Part shown: positions 1 to 6,081 of the stretch, piece by piece
Layout of the letters: the number at the start of each line of letters is the position of its first letter
How positions within the stretch are numbered: the stretch's first letter is position 1
NCBI GenBank assembly: GCA_030539135.1
Contig: JAUNSQ010000025.1
Location: forward strand, 3,578 to 13,809
Direction of reading: 5' to 3'
Length of the DNA: 10,232 bases
Origin: Synergistaceae bacterium
GTDB lineage: Bacteria > Synergistota > Synergistia > Synergistales > Synergistaceae
The notes under the pieces: generated by a model
Told to the model about the DNA's origin: nothing
The model's input: the letters and a program-made list of their open reading frames with translations, nothing else
Database searches by the model: none
Position numbers and translations under genes: made by a program

Positions 1-884
1 CCGTCCTTCACGAGCAGGGGCCCAGCCTGCATCATCTCTGTGAACTCATTGAACTGAGCCGCGCCGATGTCCGCGATCTCCTTGCCGTCTATGAATATCG
101 TCTTGCCAGCCGCGTTCCATCCAAAGGCAGAACGCCTCGGCCAAAAATGTGAGCTCTCCATCATCCCTTGACGGCGCAGTATGCCAATCGGCTTCGCGCC
201 TCCAAAATACCCGCCGTTGATCCCGCCGATGACCCCGTAATTCTCTGTGGCTATCGTCGCGAGAGTAGCCTTTGGGGAGCCTATCATCTGCGCCGTCGCT
301 ATCTGGCACGGCACGGCATTCATATTCACAGCCAACACAGCGATGAACAGCGGCTCGTTCTTCTCGTTCTTCAAGTCTCCGTTCGCAGGGCCGGAAGGGT
401 CGCCGACGCCATGCTTTATAAACGTGAGCTCCGTGAGGTTCCACCCGAAAGTCGCCCGCCAAGAAGCCTGCTTCTTGCATTGGGCTATCCACTCGCGCAG
501 AGCGGGAAGGTCGTCCACCGTGAACGGTTCGTCAGAGGCCGAGAGCCATGCCGACGGAGCATGGGGCGACATGCTCGACGCCACCTCCGTGACAGGGTCC
601 TTCTCGCTCCACTCCGGCAGCAGCGTTATCTGTTCCCATACGTTGATGACAAAGCCCCAGCCCATAGCCTCAAGCGTGAGGCGGGTCGCGTCCGAGCGGG
701 TGATATCTCCCTCGAAGTCAGAGAAATATTTTGCAGGGACGGGGTGCCCCAGAGCCCCAAAGACCTTCGGCAAAAATTCAGCCTTGGTCATCGCCTCCGC
801 GGGCGCGGAAATTGCGGAAATGCCCAAAAACGAGAAACAAAGCGCGGTAAATATAAGCGTATGCAGTTTATTTATTTTCATCAT
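1..884 (-). CDS. Secreted phosphodiester glycosidase (NAGPA-like) domain protein, 3' end outside window
   Basis: The frame is open from a tandem ATG-ATG at 884 to the window edge (294 codons, no stop). Residues 1-30 form a signal peptide: KINK, a hydrophobic stretch, then SAPAEA as a plausible cleavage region, so the product is exported. Residues 32-75 (MTKAEFLPKVFGALG ... ITRSDATRLTLEAMGW) resemble an S-layer-homology repeat. From about residue 145 the protein matches the phosphodiester glycosidase family typified by the mannose-6-phosphate uncovering enzyme: a GGINGGYF motif at 220-227, RSAFGWNAAGK at 251-261 and QAGPLLVKDG at the cut end. That family hydrolyses sugar-phosphodiester bonds in envelope polymers or glycans; the substrate here is unknown. 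No good Shine-Dalgarno precedes the start, so the exact initiator among the two ATGs is uncertain. The gene is divergent from the tRNA, with only 73 bp between them. Confidence 0.82.
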   Translation of the reverse strand, partial: MMKINKLHTLIFTALCFSFLGISAISAPAEAMTKAEFLPKVFGALGHPVPAKYFSDFEGDITRSDATRLTLEAMGWGFVINVWEQITLLPEWSEKDPVTEVASSMSPHAPSAWLSASDEPFTVDDLPALREWIAQCKKQASWRATFGWNLTELTFIKHGVGDPSGPANGDLKNEKNEPLFIAVLAVNMNAVPCQIATAQMIGSPKATLATIATENYGVIGGINGGYFGGAKPIGILRRQGMMESSHFWPRRSAFGWNAAGKTIFIDGKEIADIGAAQFNEFTEMMQAGPLLVKD

Positions 885-900
885 GCCAGTGATGATAGTA

Positions 901-929
901 TTGACAGGCGAAGGCATAATCAGTATAAT
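901..929 (+). promoter_or_regulatory. Consensus sigma-70 promoter of the tRNA-Ala gene
   Basis: TTGACA at 901-906 and TATAAT at 924-929 are separated by exactly 17 bp, a full match to the housekeeping consensus. The predicted start, about 7 bp past the -10, leaves a short leader before the mature tRNA at 958. The promoter lies 17 bp from the divergent secreted-protein start codon, so the two transcripts share this control region. Confidence 0.9.
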
Positions 930-957
930 CACTTACGTTCGTTAAAAATTGTCCCAT

Positions 958-1033
<76 letters not shown>

Positions 1034-1044
1034 TGAATATTTAA

Positions 1045-1070
1045 AGCCGGTCATTAGACCGGCTCTTTTC
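1045..1070 (+). terminator. Rho-independent terminator after tRNA-Ala
   Basis: AGCCGGTC (1045-1052) and GACCGGCT (1057-1064) form a perfect 8-bp stem with the tetraloop ATTA, followed by CTTTTC. It sits directly after the tRNA. Confidence 0.92.
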
Positions 1071-1087
1071 GTATGTTTGAATAGATG

Positions 1088-1179
1088 TTATGTCCTAATA
1101 TTCCTCCGGCAGAGCGTCTCTAAATCCGTTGGCCTCTTCGGTGAAGAGGGCCAGCTTCACCTTCGCGTCTTCTATCTGC
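1088..1179 (-). pseudogene. Duplicated 3' tail of argH (last 27 codons plus stop)
   Basis: These 92 bp match 2559-2650, the end of the complete argH gene, with six mismatches. The copy is in the same orientation and keeps the reading frame and the TAG stop. It corresponds to ArgH residues 445-471. Three of the six differences are silent third-position changes; the other three change Lys-Asn to Arg-Asp near the C-terminus. Weaker similarity may extend about 10 bp beyond the stop. The copy stops abruptly at 1179, where the left palindromic repeat of the ATPase cassette begins. No start codon or upstream argH sequence is present, so it is a remnant and not a gene. The silent differences hint that it came from a functional argH of a related lineage. 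Confidence 0.9.
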
Positions 1180-1222
1180 TATTACCCAAAATCACAAAAA
1201 ATTTGATTTTGGGTAATAGAAC
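1179..1222. repeat. Left palindromic repeat of the ATPase cassette
   Basis: A perfect 15-bp inverted repeat, CTATTACCCAAAATC and GATTTTGGGTAATAG, encloses an 11-nt AT-rich loop and is followed by AAC. The same 44 bp recur at 2477-2520 with two substitutions. It ends 15 bp before the ribosome binding site of the ATPase, so it may also shape that leader. Confidence 0.92.
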
Positions 1223-1237
1223 TGATATCATATACGT

Positions 1238-1245
1238 GGAGGTGG
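1238..1245 (+). promoter_or_regulatory. Ribosome binding site fixing the ATPase start
   Basis: GGAGGTGG ends 5 nt before the ATG at 1251. The reading frame stays open far upstream, through the tRNA and argH remnant, but this site and the family's normal N-terminus place the start at 1251. Confidence 0.88.
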
Positions 1246-1250
1246 AAAGC

Positions 1251-2474
1251 ATGAGATTGATTGAACGCAGGGAATACCTCGATAAAATAATTCGCGTAAT
1301 TGGGACGCCGGACATAAAAGTAATCACAGGCGTACGGCGCTGTGGAAAATCAAAACTGCTGGAGGCCTTTAAGGAGCATATAACAAGAGAATACCCGAAG
1401 GCAAATATGATTCACATCAATTTTAACTTTCCCGAGTATGACGGACTGTTGGAATATCGTCCACTGTACGACTATATCAACGACAAATATGTCCCTAATA
1501 CAGAGAATTTTGTTCTGATAGATGAGGTGCAAATGTGCGCCCAGTTTGAGAAAGCAATCAACGGCTTACACGCGTCGGAGAAGTTCGATATCTATATCAC
1601 TGGCTCGAACGCCTTCATGCTCAGTTCAGACCTGGCCACGCTATTTACTGGGAGGACTTTTGAAATCAAAGTATATCCGTTTTCATTTCAGGAGTACATA
1701 AGATACTTCAAGCCATCTGACATGTACGGAGCTTTTGAGAGATATTCCTTAGAAGGCGGAATGGCTGGCGCTTATGTGTATCAGGACACGGAGTCTCGCT
1801 ACAATTATATTGCGGACGTCTTTAATACGCTTATAGTCAGGGATATCCGCAGGAAGTACAAGATACGCAATACCGCGTTGATGGATCAGATCGTTGATTT
1901 TATGATGGACAATATATCGAACCTGTCTTCTTCGAGAAACATTGCCGACATTTTATCCAAAAGTCAGAACAAAATCAGCCATAAAACAGTGGGAATGTAT
2001 ATGCAGTACCTCTGTAACGCATTTGCTTTTTATAAAGTGCGCCGATATGACATCAAGGGAAAGAAGTACCTGTCATCAAACGATAAGTATTACCTGAGCG
2101 ATCATGGGTTTCGCTATGCGAAGTTAGGGACAAAAAACCTTGACTATGGACGCATACTTGAGAATATCGTCGCTATCGAGTTGCTCAGATGCGGCTACGA
2201 AGTATACGTTGGCGTGCTGTATAAGAACGAAATCGACTTCGTCGCAATCAAGCGCGATGAAAAGGTCTATATACAGGTTTCGGATAATATCTCCGAGGAG
2301 AGTACCTTTGAAAGGGAAGTTGCCCCACTGTTAAAGATAAAAGACGCCTATCCTAAGATGCTGATTGCCAGAACCCGCCATGATAGTTATGTGTACGAGG
2401 GAATCAAGATAACAGATATAGCGAGCTGGCTGTCGTACAGCGTAACGCCAACGTCAAACGAAGCGCGCGCATAA
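1251..2474 (+). CDS. AAA_14/DUF4143 family ATPase (407 aa)
   Basis: This is a P-loop ATPase of the AAA_14 plus DUF4143 type, common in multiple genomic copies in anaerobic bacteria and archaea and without a settled function. Walker A is GVRRCGKS (27-34), Walker B is FVLIDEVQ (87-94, D91/E92), and a sensor-1-like YITGSN lies at 115-120. A TGRTFEIKVYPFSF segment (133-146) is typical of the family. The C-terminal domain (about 200-395) ends in a region resembling a PD-(D/E)XK nuclease fold: E304, then NEIDF (326-330), then YIQVS (340-344) where a nuclease would often have E-x-K. Catalytic competence is therefore doubtful. No signal peptide or membrane span is seen. The stop lies 2 bp before the right palindrome. 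Its composition is more AT-rich than argH and less than the prophage, suggesting transfer. Confidence 0.9.
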   Translation: MRLIERREYLDKIIRVIGTPDIKVITGVRRCGKSKLLEAFKEHITREYPKANMIHINFNFPEYDGLLEYRPLYDYINDKYVPNTENFVLIDEVQMCAQFEKAINGLHASEKFDIYITGSNAFMLSSDLATLFTGRTFEIKVYPFSFQEYIRYFKPSDMYGAFERYSLEGGMAGAYVYQDTESRYNYIADVFNTLIVRDIRRKYKIRNTALMDQIVDFMMDNISNLSSSRNIADILSKSQNKISHKTVGMYMQYLCNAFAFYKVRRYDIKGKKYLSSNDKYYLSDHGFRYAKLGTKNLDYGRILENIVAIELLRCGYEVYVGVLYKNEIDFVAIKRDEKVYIQVSDNISEESTFEREVAPLLKIKDAYPKMLIARTRHDSYVYEGIKITDIASWLSYSVTPTSNEARA

Positions 2475-2476
2475 AA

Positions 2477-2520
2477 CTATTACCCGAAATCGCAAAAAAT
2501 TTGATTTTGGGTAATAGAAC
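2477..2520. repeat. Right palindromic repeat of the ATPase cassette; possible argH terminator
   Basis: This is the second copy of the 44-bp repeat, matching 1179-1222 at 42 positions. The arms are CTATTACCCGAAATC and GATTTTGGGTAATAG, with one mismatch in the stem. Read on the minus strand, the hairpin is followed by TTTTAT (2471-2476), so it could act as a rho-independent terminator for argH. On the plus strand no T-tract follows. A degenerate half-copy (GGGTAATCTGAACG) lies at 2541-2554. Confidence 0.88.
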
Positions 2521-2565
2521 GAGTTTGGTCTGTGTTTTGCGGGTAATCTGAACGAATTTTATGTC

Positions 2566-3981
2566 CTAATATTCCTCTGGCAGAGCGTTCTTAAATCCGT
2601 TGGCCTCTTCGGTGAAGAGGGCCAGCTTCACTTTCGCGTCCTCTATCTGCCGCCTGACCTGCGTCGGCGACGTGCCGCCGAAAGTGTTCCTGCGTTCCAT
2701 GGATTTCCTCGGTGAGAGCAGGGGAAGCAGGTCTTCCTTTACTTCTGGGATGTATTTATGCCACTCGTCCATCGTAAGCGACGTGAGTGGCCTCTTGTTC
2801 TCGACGCAGTAGCGCACTATGTGACCGACCTTCTCGTGCGCGTTCCTGAACGGCACTCCCTGAAGCACTAGATATTCCGCCACGTCAGTAGCGAGTATCA
2901 GCCCGTCGGCAAAGCCTCTGTTGGCGGCCTCTTCGTCTATCGCGACTTCCTTCAGCAGGTTCGGCAGCACGGAGAAAATGCCGCCCAGGCAGTCTATAGC
3001 GCGGAAGAGTGAACGCTTGTCGTCCTGAAGGTCGCGGTTGTATGTGAGCGGGATGCCTTTCATCATCATGAGCAGGTCCATCAGAGCGCCGTTGAGCTGC
3101 CCGGCCTTGCCGCGCAGGAGCTCGAGGACGTCTGGATTTTTCTTCTGGGGCATGATGCTGGAGCCGGTGCAGAATGCGTCGGGGAGCTTGACCCAGCCGA
3201 ATTCGGTCGTGAAATAGATTATGAGGTCTTCGGAGAGGCGGCTGACGTGCCCGCCGAACACCGCCGCGAAGTATAGGATGTCAAGGAAGTGGTCGCGCTG
3301 GGCGACGGTGTCCATGCTGTTGGCGGTCATCGACGCGAACCCGAGGTCGCCGCACGTGAACTCGCGGTCGAGCGGGAGCGTGGAGCCGGCGAGCGCGCCG
3401 CAGCCGAGCGGACATTCGTCAACTGCTTCGTATGCCTCGAAGAAACGTCTCGCGTCGCGCAGAAATGCCTGAGCATGCGCCATCCAGAACTGTCCCATCG
3501 AGATCGGCTGCGCCTGCTGTAGGTGCGTGTATCCGGGGACTACGATGTCCGCGTGCTCCTCGGCCTTCTTCAAAAGCACGGAGATAAGGCTGTCCAGCCC
3601 CGTCCATATATCCATGAGCTCGCGGCGCAGATAGAGTCTCACCGTTGTATTGACCTGGTCGTTGCGGCTGCGTCCCATGTGGAGCCTCGCTCCCGTCGCG
3701 CCGCATTTCTCGATGAGGCGCGATTCTATGTTCATGTGGACGTCCTCGAGAGACACCTTCGGCGTGAATTTTCCGCCGTGTATCTCCGCGGCTATCTCTT
3801 TAAGATTTTTTTCTATTGTCTCGGCGTCGTCCTTGGACAAGAGCCCCGTATGTCCCAACATGCGGACGTGGGCGATGCTGCCCCTGATGTCCGCGAGGGC
3901 CATCCTCCAATCCAGATCAAGCGACTGCGTGAAGTTGACTACGGCCTCGTCCGTGTCCTGAGAAAAACGGCCTTTCCACAT
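2566..3981 (-). CDS. argH: Argininosuccinate lyase
   Basis: It cleaves argininosuccinate to arginine and fumarate, the last step of arginine biosynthesis, as a cytosolic homotetramer. The 471 aa length is normal for the family. Visible landmarks are SRNDQV (105-110), GYTHLQQAQP (150-159, with the conserved Thr-His pair) and the fumarase/aspartase-superfamily signature GSSIMPQKKNPD (273-284) on the mobile catalytic loop. The start at 3981 has a GGCAGG-type ribosome binding site 9-10 nt upstream. No other arg gene is present in the window, so it appears to stand alone. The integrase of the AT-rich element begins only 190 bp from its 5' end, and the ATPase cassette with a duplicated argH tail lies immediately past its 3' end. 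The gene is therefore flanked by acquired DNA on both sides but is itself intact. Confidence 0.97.
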   Translation of the reverse strand: MWKGRFSQDTDEAVVNFTQSLDLDWRMALADIRGSIAHVRMLGHTGLLSKDDAETIEKNLKEIAAEIHGGKFTPKVSLEDVHMNIESRLIEKCGATGARLHMGRSRNDQVNTTVRLYLRRELMDIWTGLDSLISVLLKKAEEHADIVVPGYTHLQQAQPISMGQFWMAHAQAFLRDARRFFEAYEAVDECPLGCGALAGSTLPLDREFTCGDLGFASMTANSMDTVAQRDHFLDILYFAAVFGGHVSRLSEDLIIYFTTEFGWVKLPDAFCTGSSIMPQKKNPDVLELLRGKAGQLNGALMDLLMMMKGIPLTYNRDLQDDKRSLFRAIDCLGGIFSVLPNLLKEVAIDEEAANRGFADGLILATDVAEYLVLQGVPFRNAHEKVGHIVRYCVENKRPLTSLTMDEWHKYIPEVKEDLLPLLSPRKSMERRNTFGGTSPTQVRRQIEDAKVKLALFTEEANGFKNALPEEY

Positions 3982-4017
3982 TTGAATTACCTGCCTTTAT
4001 ATTTTCTTGTTCATAGA

Positions 4018-4023
4018 ATTATA
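4018..4023 (-). promoter_or_regulatory. Candidate -10 element of argH
   Basis: TATAAT reads on the minus strand 36 bp upstream of the argH start codon. No good -35 hexamer sits at the right distance (GACTGA at best), so the call is weak. If real, the native argH promoter survives between argH and the integrated element. Confidence 0.35.
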
Positions 4024-4071
4024 ACGTATAATCCTTAAACTCAGTCTTAGTCTACCTTTTTAACATCAGGC

Positions 4072-4087
4072 GTGTGACAAAACACAC
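4072..4087. repeat. Short inverted repeat between argH and integrase
   Basis: GTGTG (4072-4076) and CACAC (4083-4087) are separated by 6 bp. It sits in the 190-bp intergenic stretch (3982-4171) that contains the host/prophage junction. It could be an integrase arm or core-type site, or a weak hairpin ending integrase transcription. Nothing else recognisable lies in that stretch. Confidence 0.35.
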
Positions 4088-4171
4088 TTTCCTTTCCGAC
4101 ATTATGAATTATAAAACACTAACTATTTGTATGTCTATTGCTTTGCTGTGTTACAAGATACTATAGCATAA

Positions 4172-5155
4172 TCAGTTGATTTTGTTAAGGACATCTACAG
4201 CTTCCAGTAATTCATCATCTGTGAGGTGGCTGTATCTCATTGTGGTGCTTATGCTGCTGTGCCCAAGCCACCTTTGGATGATTGGGACAGGGATATTGTT
4301 TTGTATCAGCCGTGATGCGCAGGTGTGTCTGCATGTGTGTATCGTACATGCTGTGTCTGCTTTCAGTCCGCTTGCTGCTTTGGCTTTGTTAAAATAATAG
4401 AGAAGTCTGCTATAGCGGATGTCTTTGTATAAATCTGGTAGTGCTTGCTTTAAGAGCTGTTCAGCCCTGTCTGTGAGTGGTACTGTACGTGTTGAATTTG
4501 TTTTGGTGTGCCATAGAGTTATCTGTTTTTTGGTCAGGTTGATGTTGTCAGGCTGTAGTGTCAGCAGTTCGTTGACACGGAGACCTGTATCCAGCAGTAT
4601 GGCTATGATATTCTGATATGGCTGTGAGAGATTGGATAATAGCTGATGCTCTTCTTCCACAGTGAAAAATCTGATTTTTTTGTTGGGATTTTTGAGCCAA
4701 TGGATTGTTGGCTTTTTATCTATCCAGCCATAGTCAAGTCCTGTAGTATATAGCCTTGATATGTGTATCAGTGCTTGGTTGATATATGATGGTTTCTTTC
4801 CTTCTATTTTTAGCTGTCTGATAAAATCATCTAGCGTTTGGGTATTGATATCAGACAGTATCATAGTAGGATTGATGTGTGATAGTATGATTTTGTGCAT
4901 TGTGAGCGCTGCTCTATAGGTATTATAGGCTAGAGTGGCTTCAATGTTGGCTTCCACTTGTTCTACGGCCTGTTGTAATGTGATGTTAGTTTGTGCTGAT
5001 GTATCAGCTACTTTTGCCGTAGCCATTTGAGTGATAGCCTGAGTTAGGTCAATACTGCTTCCATACAGTCTCTGACCATTAACTTGTTTGCTCCAATAGT
5101 ATCTAGAGCCTCTCAAGCGGATGCCTTTAGGAAGTTTGGATTTGTGTGCTGCCAT
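4172..5155 (-). CDS. Tyrosine recombinase, phage integrase
   Basis: It catalyses site-specific integration and, with a directionality factor, excision of the element. The 327 aa length is usual for a phage integrase. The N-terminal 50 residues look like an arm-binding domain (KLPKGIRLRGSRYYW). Residues about 55-145 are the SAM-like core-binding domain and about 160-327 the catalytic domain. All active-site residues are visible: R193 in DTGLRVNE, K218 in HTKT, H273 and R276 in HTCRH, H299 in WLGHSS and Y308 in MRYSH. The start at 5155 has an AGAAGG ribosome binding site inside the end of the upstream winged-helix gene, 3 bp away, so the two are translated from one message. It reads toward argH, the expected placement at the edge of a prophage. 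It is AT-rich and TA-codon-rich compared with argH. Confidence 0.96.
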   Translation of the reverse strand: MAAHKSKLPKGIRLRGSRYYWSKQVNGQRLYGSSIDLTQAITQMATAKVADTSAQTNITLQQAVEQVEANIEATLAYNTYRAALTMHKIILSHINPTMILSDINTQTLDDFIRQLKIEGKKPSYINQALIHISRLYTTGLDYGWIDKKPTIHWLKNPNKKIRFFTVEEEHQLLSNLSQPYQNIIAILLDTGLRVNELLTLQPDNINLTKKQITLWHTKTNSTRTVPLTDRAEQLLKQALPDLYKDIRYSRLLYYFNKAKAASGLKADTACTIHTCRHTCASRLIQNNIPVPIIQRWLGHSSISTTMRYSHLTDDELLEAVDVLNKIN

Positions 5156-5158
5156 GAT

Positions 5159-5467
5159 TTAACCTTCTTTCTGTAGCTGGTCTATAAAATCATATCCTTG
5201 GTTCGTAAGATAGAGCGGATGCCTTCTAGCGTCCTGTCTGTCTTGGGTAGATGCTAGATATCCTCTAGCTATCAGTTTGTTGACTGTGAGTGATAGTCTA
5301 GCAGGTGAAAAATTAAGGTTGAGCAGGTCTGATTGGTAGACTATGCCTGCTGTATTGGATATTGAGAGAAGTATAATCGCCTCCGTGATGCTTAGATTAT
5401 GCTGACGTATTGTAAGCATAATATGGAGAAGTGTCAACTTGGTCATTATGGGTAGATATCCTTTCAT
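5159..5467 (-). CDS. MarR-like winged-helix DNA-binding protein
   Basis: A 102-aa, probably cytosolic protein. Residues about 25-95 show the MarR-type winged helix-turn-helix. A helical stretch is followed by a recognition helix about residues 54-68 (SPARLSLTVNKLIARG) and the wing 69-87, with the typical DRQDARR turn and LYLTNQG after it. It is short for MarR, lacking most of the terminal dimerisation helices. The start is uncertain. The ATG at 5467 has no ribosome binding site, whereas the internal ATG at 5446 (residue 8) has AAAGGA 12 nt upstream. It is co-transcribed with the integrase, 3 bp apart, and preceded by a 490-bp region rich in GTCTA/TAGAC motifs, which may be its binding sites. 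Likely roles are control of the integrase operon or a directionality factor; both are inference. Confidence 0.75.
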   Translation of the reverse strand: MKGYLPIMTKLTLLHIMLTIRQHNLSITEAIILLSISNTAGIVYQSDLLNLNFSPARLSLTVNKLIARGYLASTQDRQDARRHPLYLTNQGYDFIDQLQKEG

Positions 5468-5572
5468 GGGATATGTTGAGAGATAGTGGAGATTAGTCTA
5501 GATAATCTAGATTAGACCATAGTAAAGAATATCATGATGTTATATAAAAAAAGAAAATAGCTTAGTTCTCAA

Positions 5573-5731
5573 ATAGGTTATAGTCTAGTTATAGTCAGTT
5601 TTAGATTGGATTATAAATAGTTGAGATTTCTATTATAGATATCTTAAACTAATTTATAAATCTATTCTCTATTCTTCTAATACTGCATGGATTTAATTTA
5701 TAAGACTATAACTGATTTTAGACTATCCTAT
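5573..5731. repeat. Long-range imperfect inverted repeat
   Basis: AGTTATAGTC (5587-5596) pairs with GACTATAACT (5704-5713), ATAGTCTA (5580-5587) with TAGACTAT (5719-5726), and ATAGG (5573-5577) with CCTAT (5727-5731). Small bulges lie between the blocks and about 107 bp of AT-rich DNA between the arms. About 22 pairs are possible in total. AT richness raises the chance of coincidence, but the ordered, collinear blocks argue against it. Confidence 0.5.
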
Positions 5732-5784
5732 AAAAAGACCTTTTTCTTATTCTCATGATGTTCTTTTTAGAAACATATAGATAA

Positions 5785-5818
5785 TCTATAGACAGAGCTT
5801 CGCTCTGTAGTCTATAGA
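5785..5818. repeat. Strong hairpin, 9 + 5 bp stem
   Basis: TCTATAGAC (5785-5793) pairs with GTCTATAGA (5810-5818). AGAGC (5794-5798) pairs with GCTCT (5802-5806) around a TTC loop, with a GTA bulge at 5807-5809. It is the most stable fold in the AT-rich region. No T-tract follows directly on either strand, so it is not a standard terminator. Confidence 0.7.
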
Positions 5819-5821
5819 GAG

Positions 5822-5854
5822 GTCTATATTAAGAGCTTATCTTAATAAATAGAC
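5822..5854. repeat. Second hairpin with GTCTAT/ATAGAC base
   Basis: GTCTAT (5822-5827) pairs with ATAGAC (5849-5854), and ATTAAGA (5828-5834) with TCTTAAT (5840-5846) around a GCTTA loop, with a two-base AA bulge. It begins 4 bp after the preceding hairpin and has the same outer GTCTAT arm, suggesting a repeated structural unit. Confidence 0.65.
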
Positions 5855-5957
5855 AATCTTATAATCCTTATACTAGAATATATTAAGGCTGTCTATTATT
5901 AGATTAGGTGGCAAGGTCTAACAGGGATATCTGTGTGCAGGTTTCAGACCGTGAAGC

Positions 5958-6080
5958 TCAAGAAATTGGGATGTTCGTTTGTTGATTTTGGATGACAGCT
6001 AACATGATGTCTGCGTCTTGAATAATCTTGAGTGCTTGCTTAAAGCGTATTTCATAGGTAAGTTCTTTTTTGTTTGTCAT
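5958..6080 (-). CDS. Small unknown prophage protein (40 aa)
   Basis: A 40-codon frame starts at 6080, one base after the stop of the 184-aa gene upstream. The GAGGT ribosome binding site lies inside that gene's last codons, 8 nt from the ATG, so translation is probably coupled. The product starts MTNKKELTYEIRFKQALK and continues as a predicted helix with charged and hydrophobic alternation, ending at residue 40. It has no cysteines, signal or membrane span. I do not recognise it. It is the last gene of the minus-strand train before the 490-bp structured region. Support comes from position and ribosome binding site, not from homology. Confidence 0.6.
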   Translation of the reverse strand: MTNKKELTYEIRFKQALKIIQDADIMLAVIQNQQTNIPIS

Positions 6081-6081
6081 T

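Larger units (their letters stand above)
1179..2520 (+). mobile_element. Putative ATPase cassette bounded by 44-bp palindromic repeats
   Basis: The ATPase gene is enclosed by two 44-bp sequences (1179-1222 and 2477-2520) that differ at only two positions. The cassette lies at the end of argH, with a second argH 3' tail on the far side. No transposase or recombinase lies inside. I infer a mobile or horizontally acquired gene cassette. The alternative is homologous exchange among multicopy ATPase loci. The boundaries are seen directly; mobility is not. Confidence 0.55.
5468..5957. other. Gene-free, AT-rich, hairpin-rich region upstream of the wHTH-integrase operon
   Basis: I see no credible gene here. 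The pentamer GTCTA or its complement TAGAC occurs about ten times. Most of these lie in palindromes or hairpin arms: 5495-5516 around a central ATCTAGAT, a long-range inverted repeat 5573-5596/5704-5731, and two adjacent hairpins at 5785-5818 and 5822-5854. Transcription into the integrase operon must start in or cross this region on the minus strand. It could be an operator array, a structured RNA leader, an attachment or recombination accessory site, or an origin. The sequence does not decide between these. Confidence 0.6.

Noticed and set aside
46..945. Other open frames over the first 900 bp (46-492 minus, 247-945 plus)
   Set aside because: They are shadows of the NAGPA-like gene, which has a signal peptide and family motifs in its own frame and simply has no stop inside the window.
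1179..2520. Classical IS element
   Set aside because: There is no transposase, and the flanking repeats are each self-palindromic direct copies, not a single inverted pair.
3221..4038. Plus-strand and alternative-frame open readings inside argH
   Set aside because: argH has clear family signatures along its whole length. GC-rich coding DNA commonly leaves its antisense frames open.
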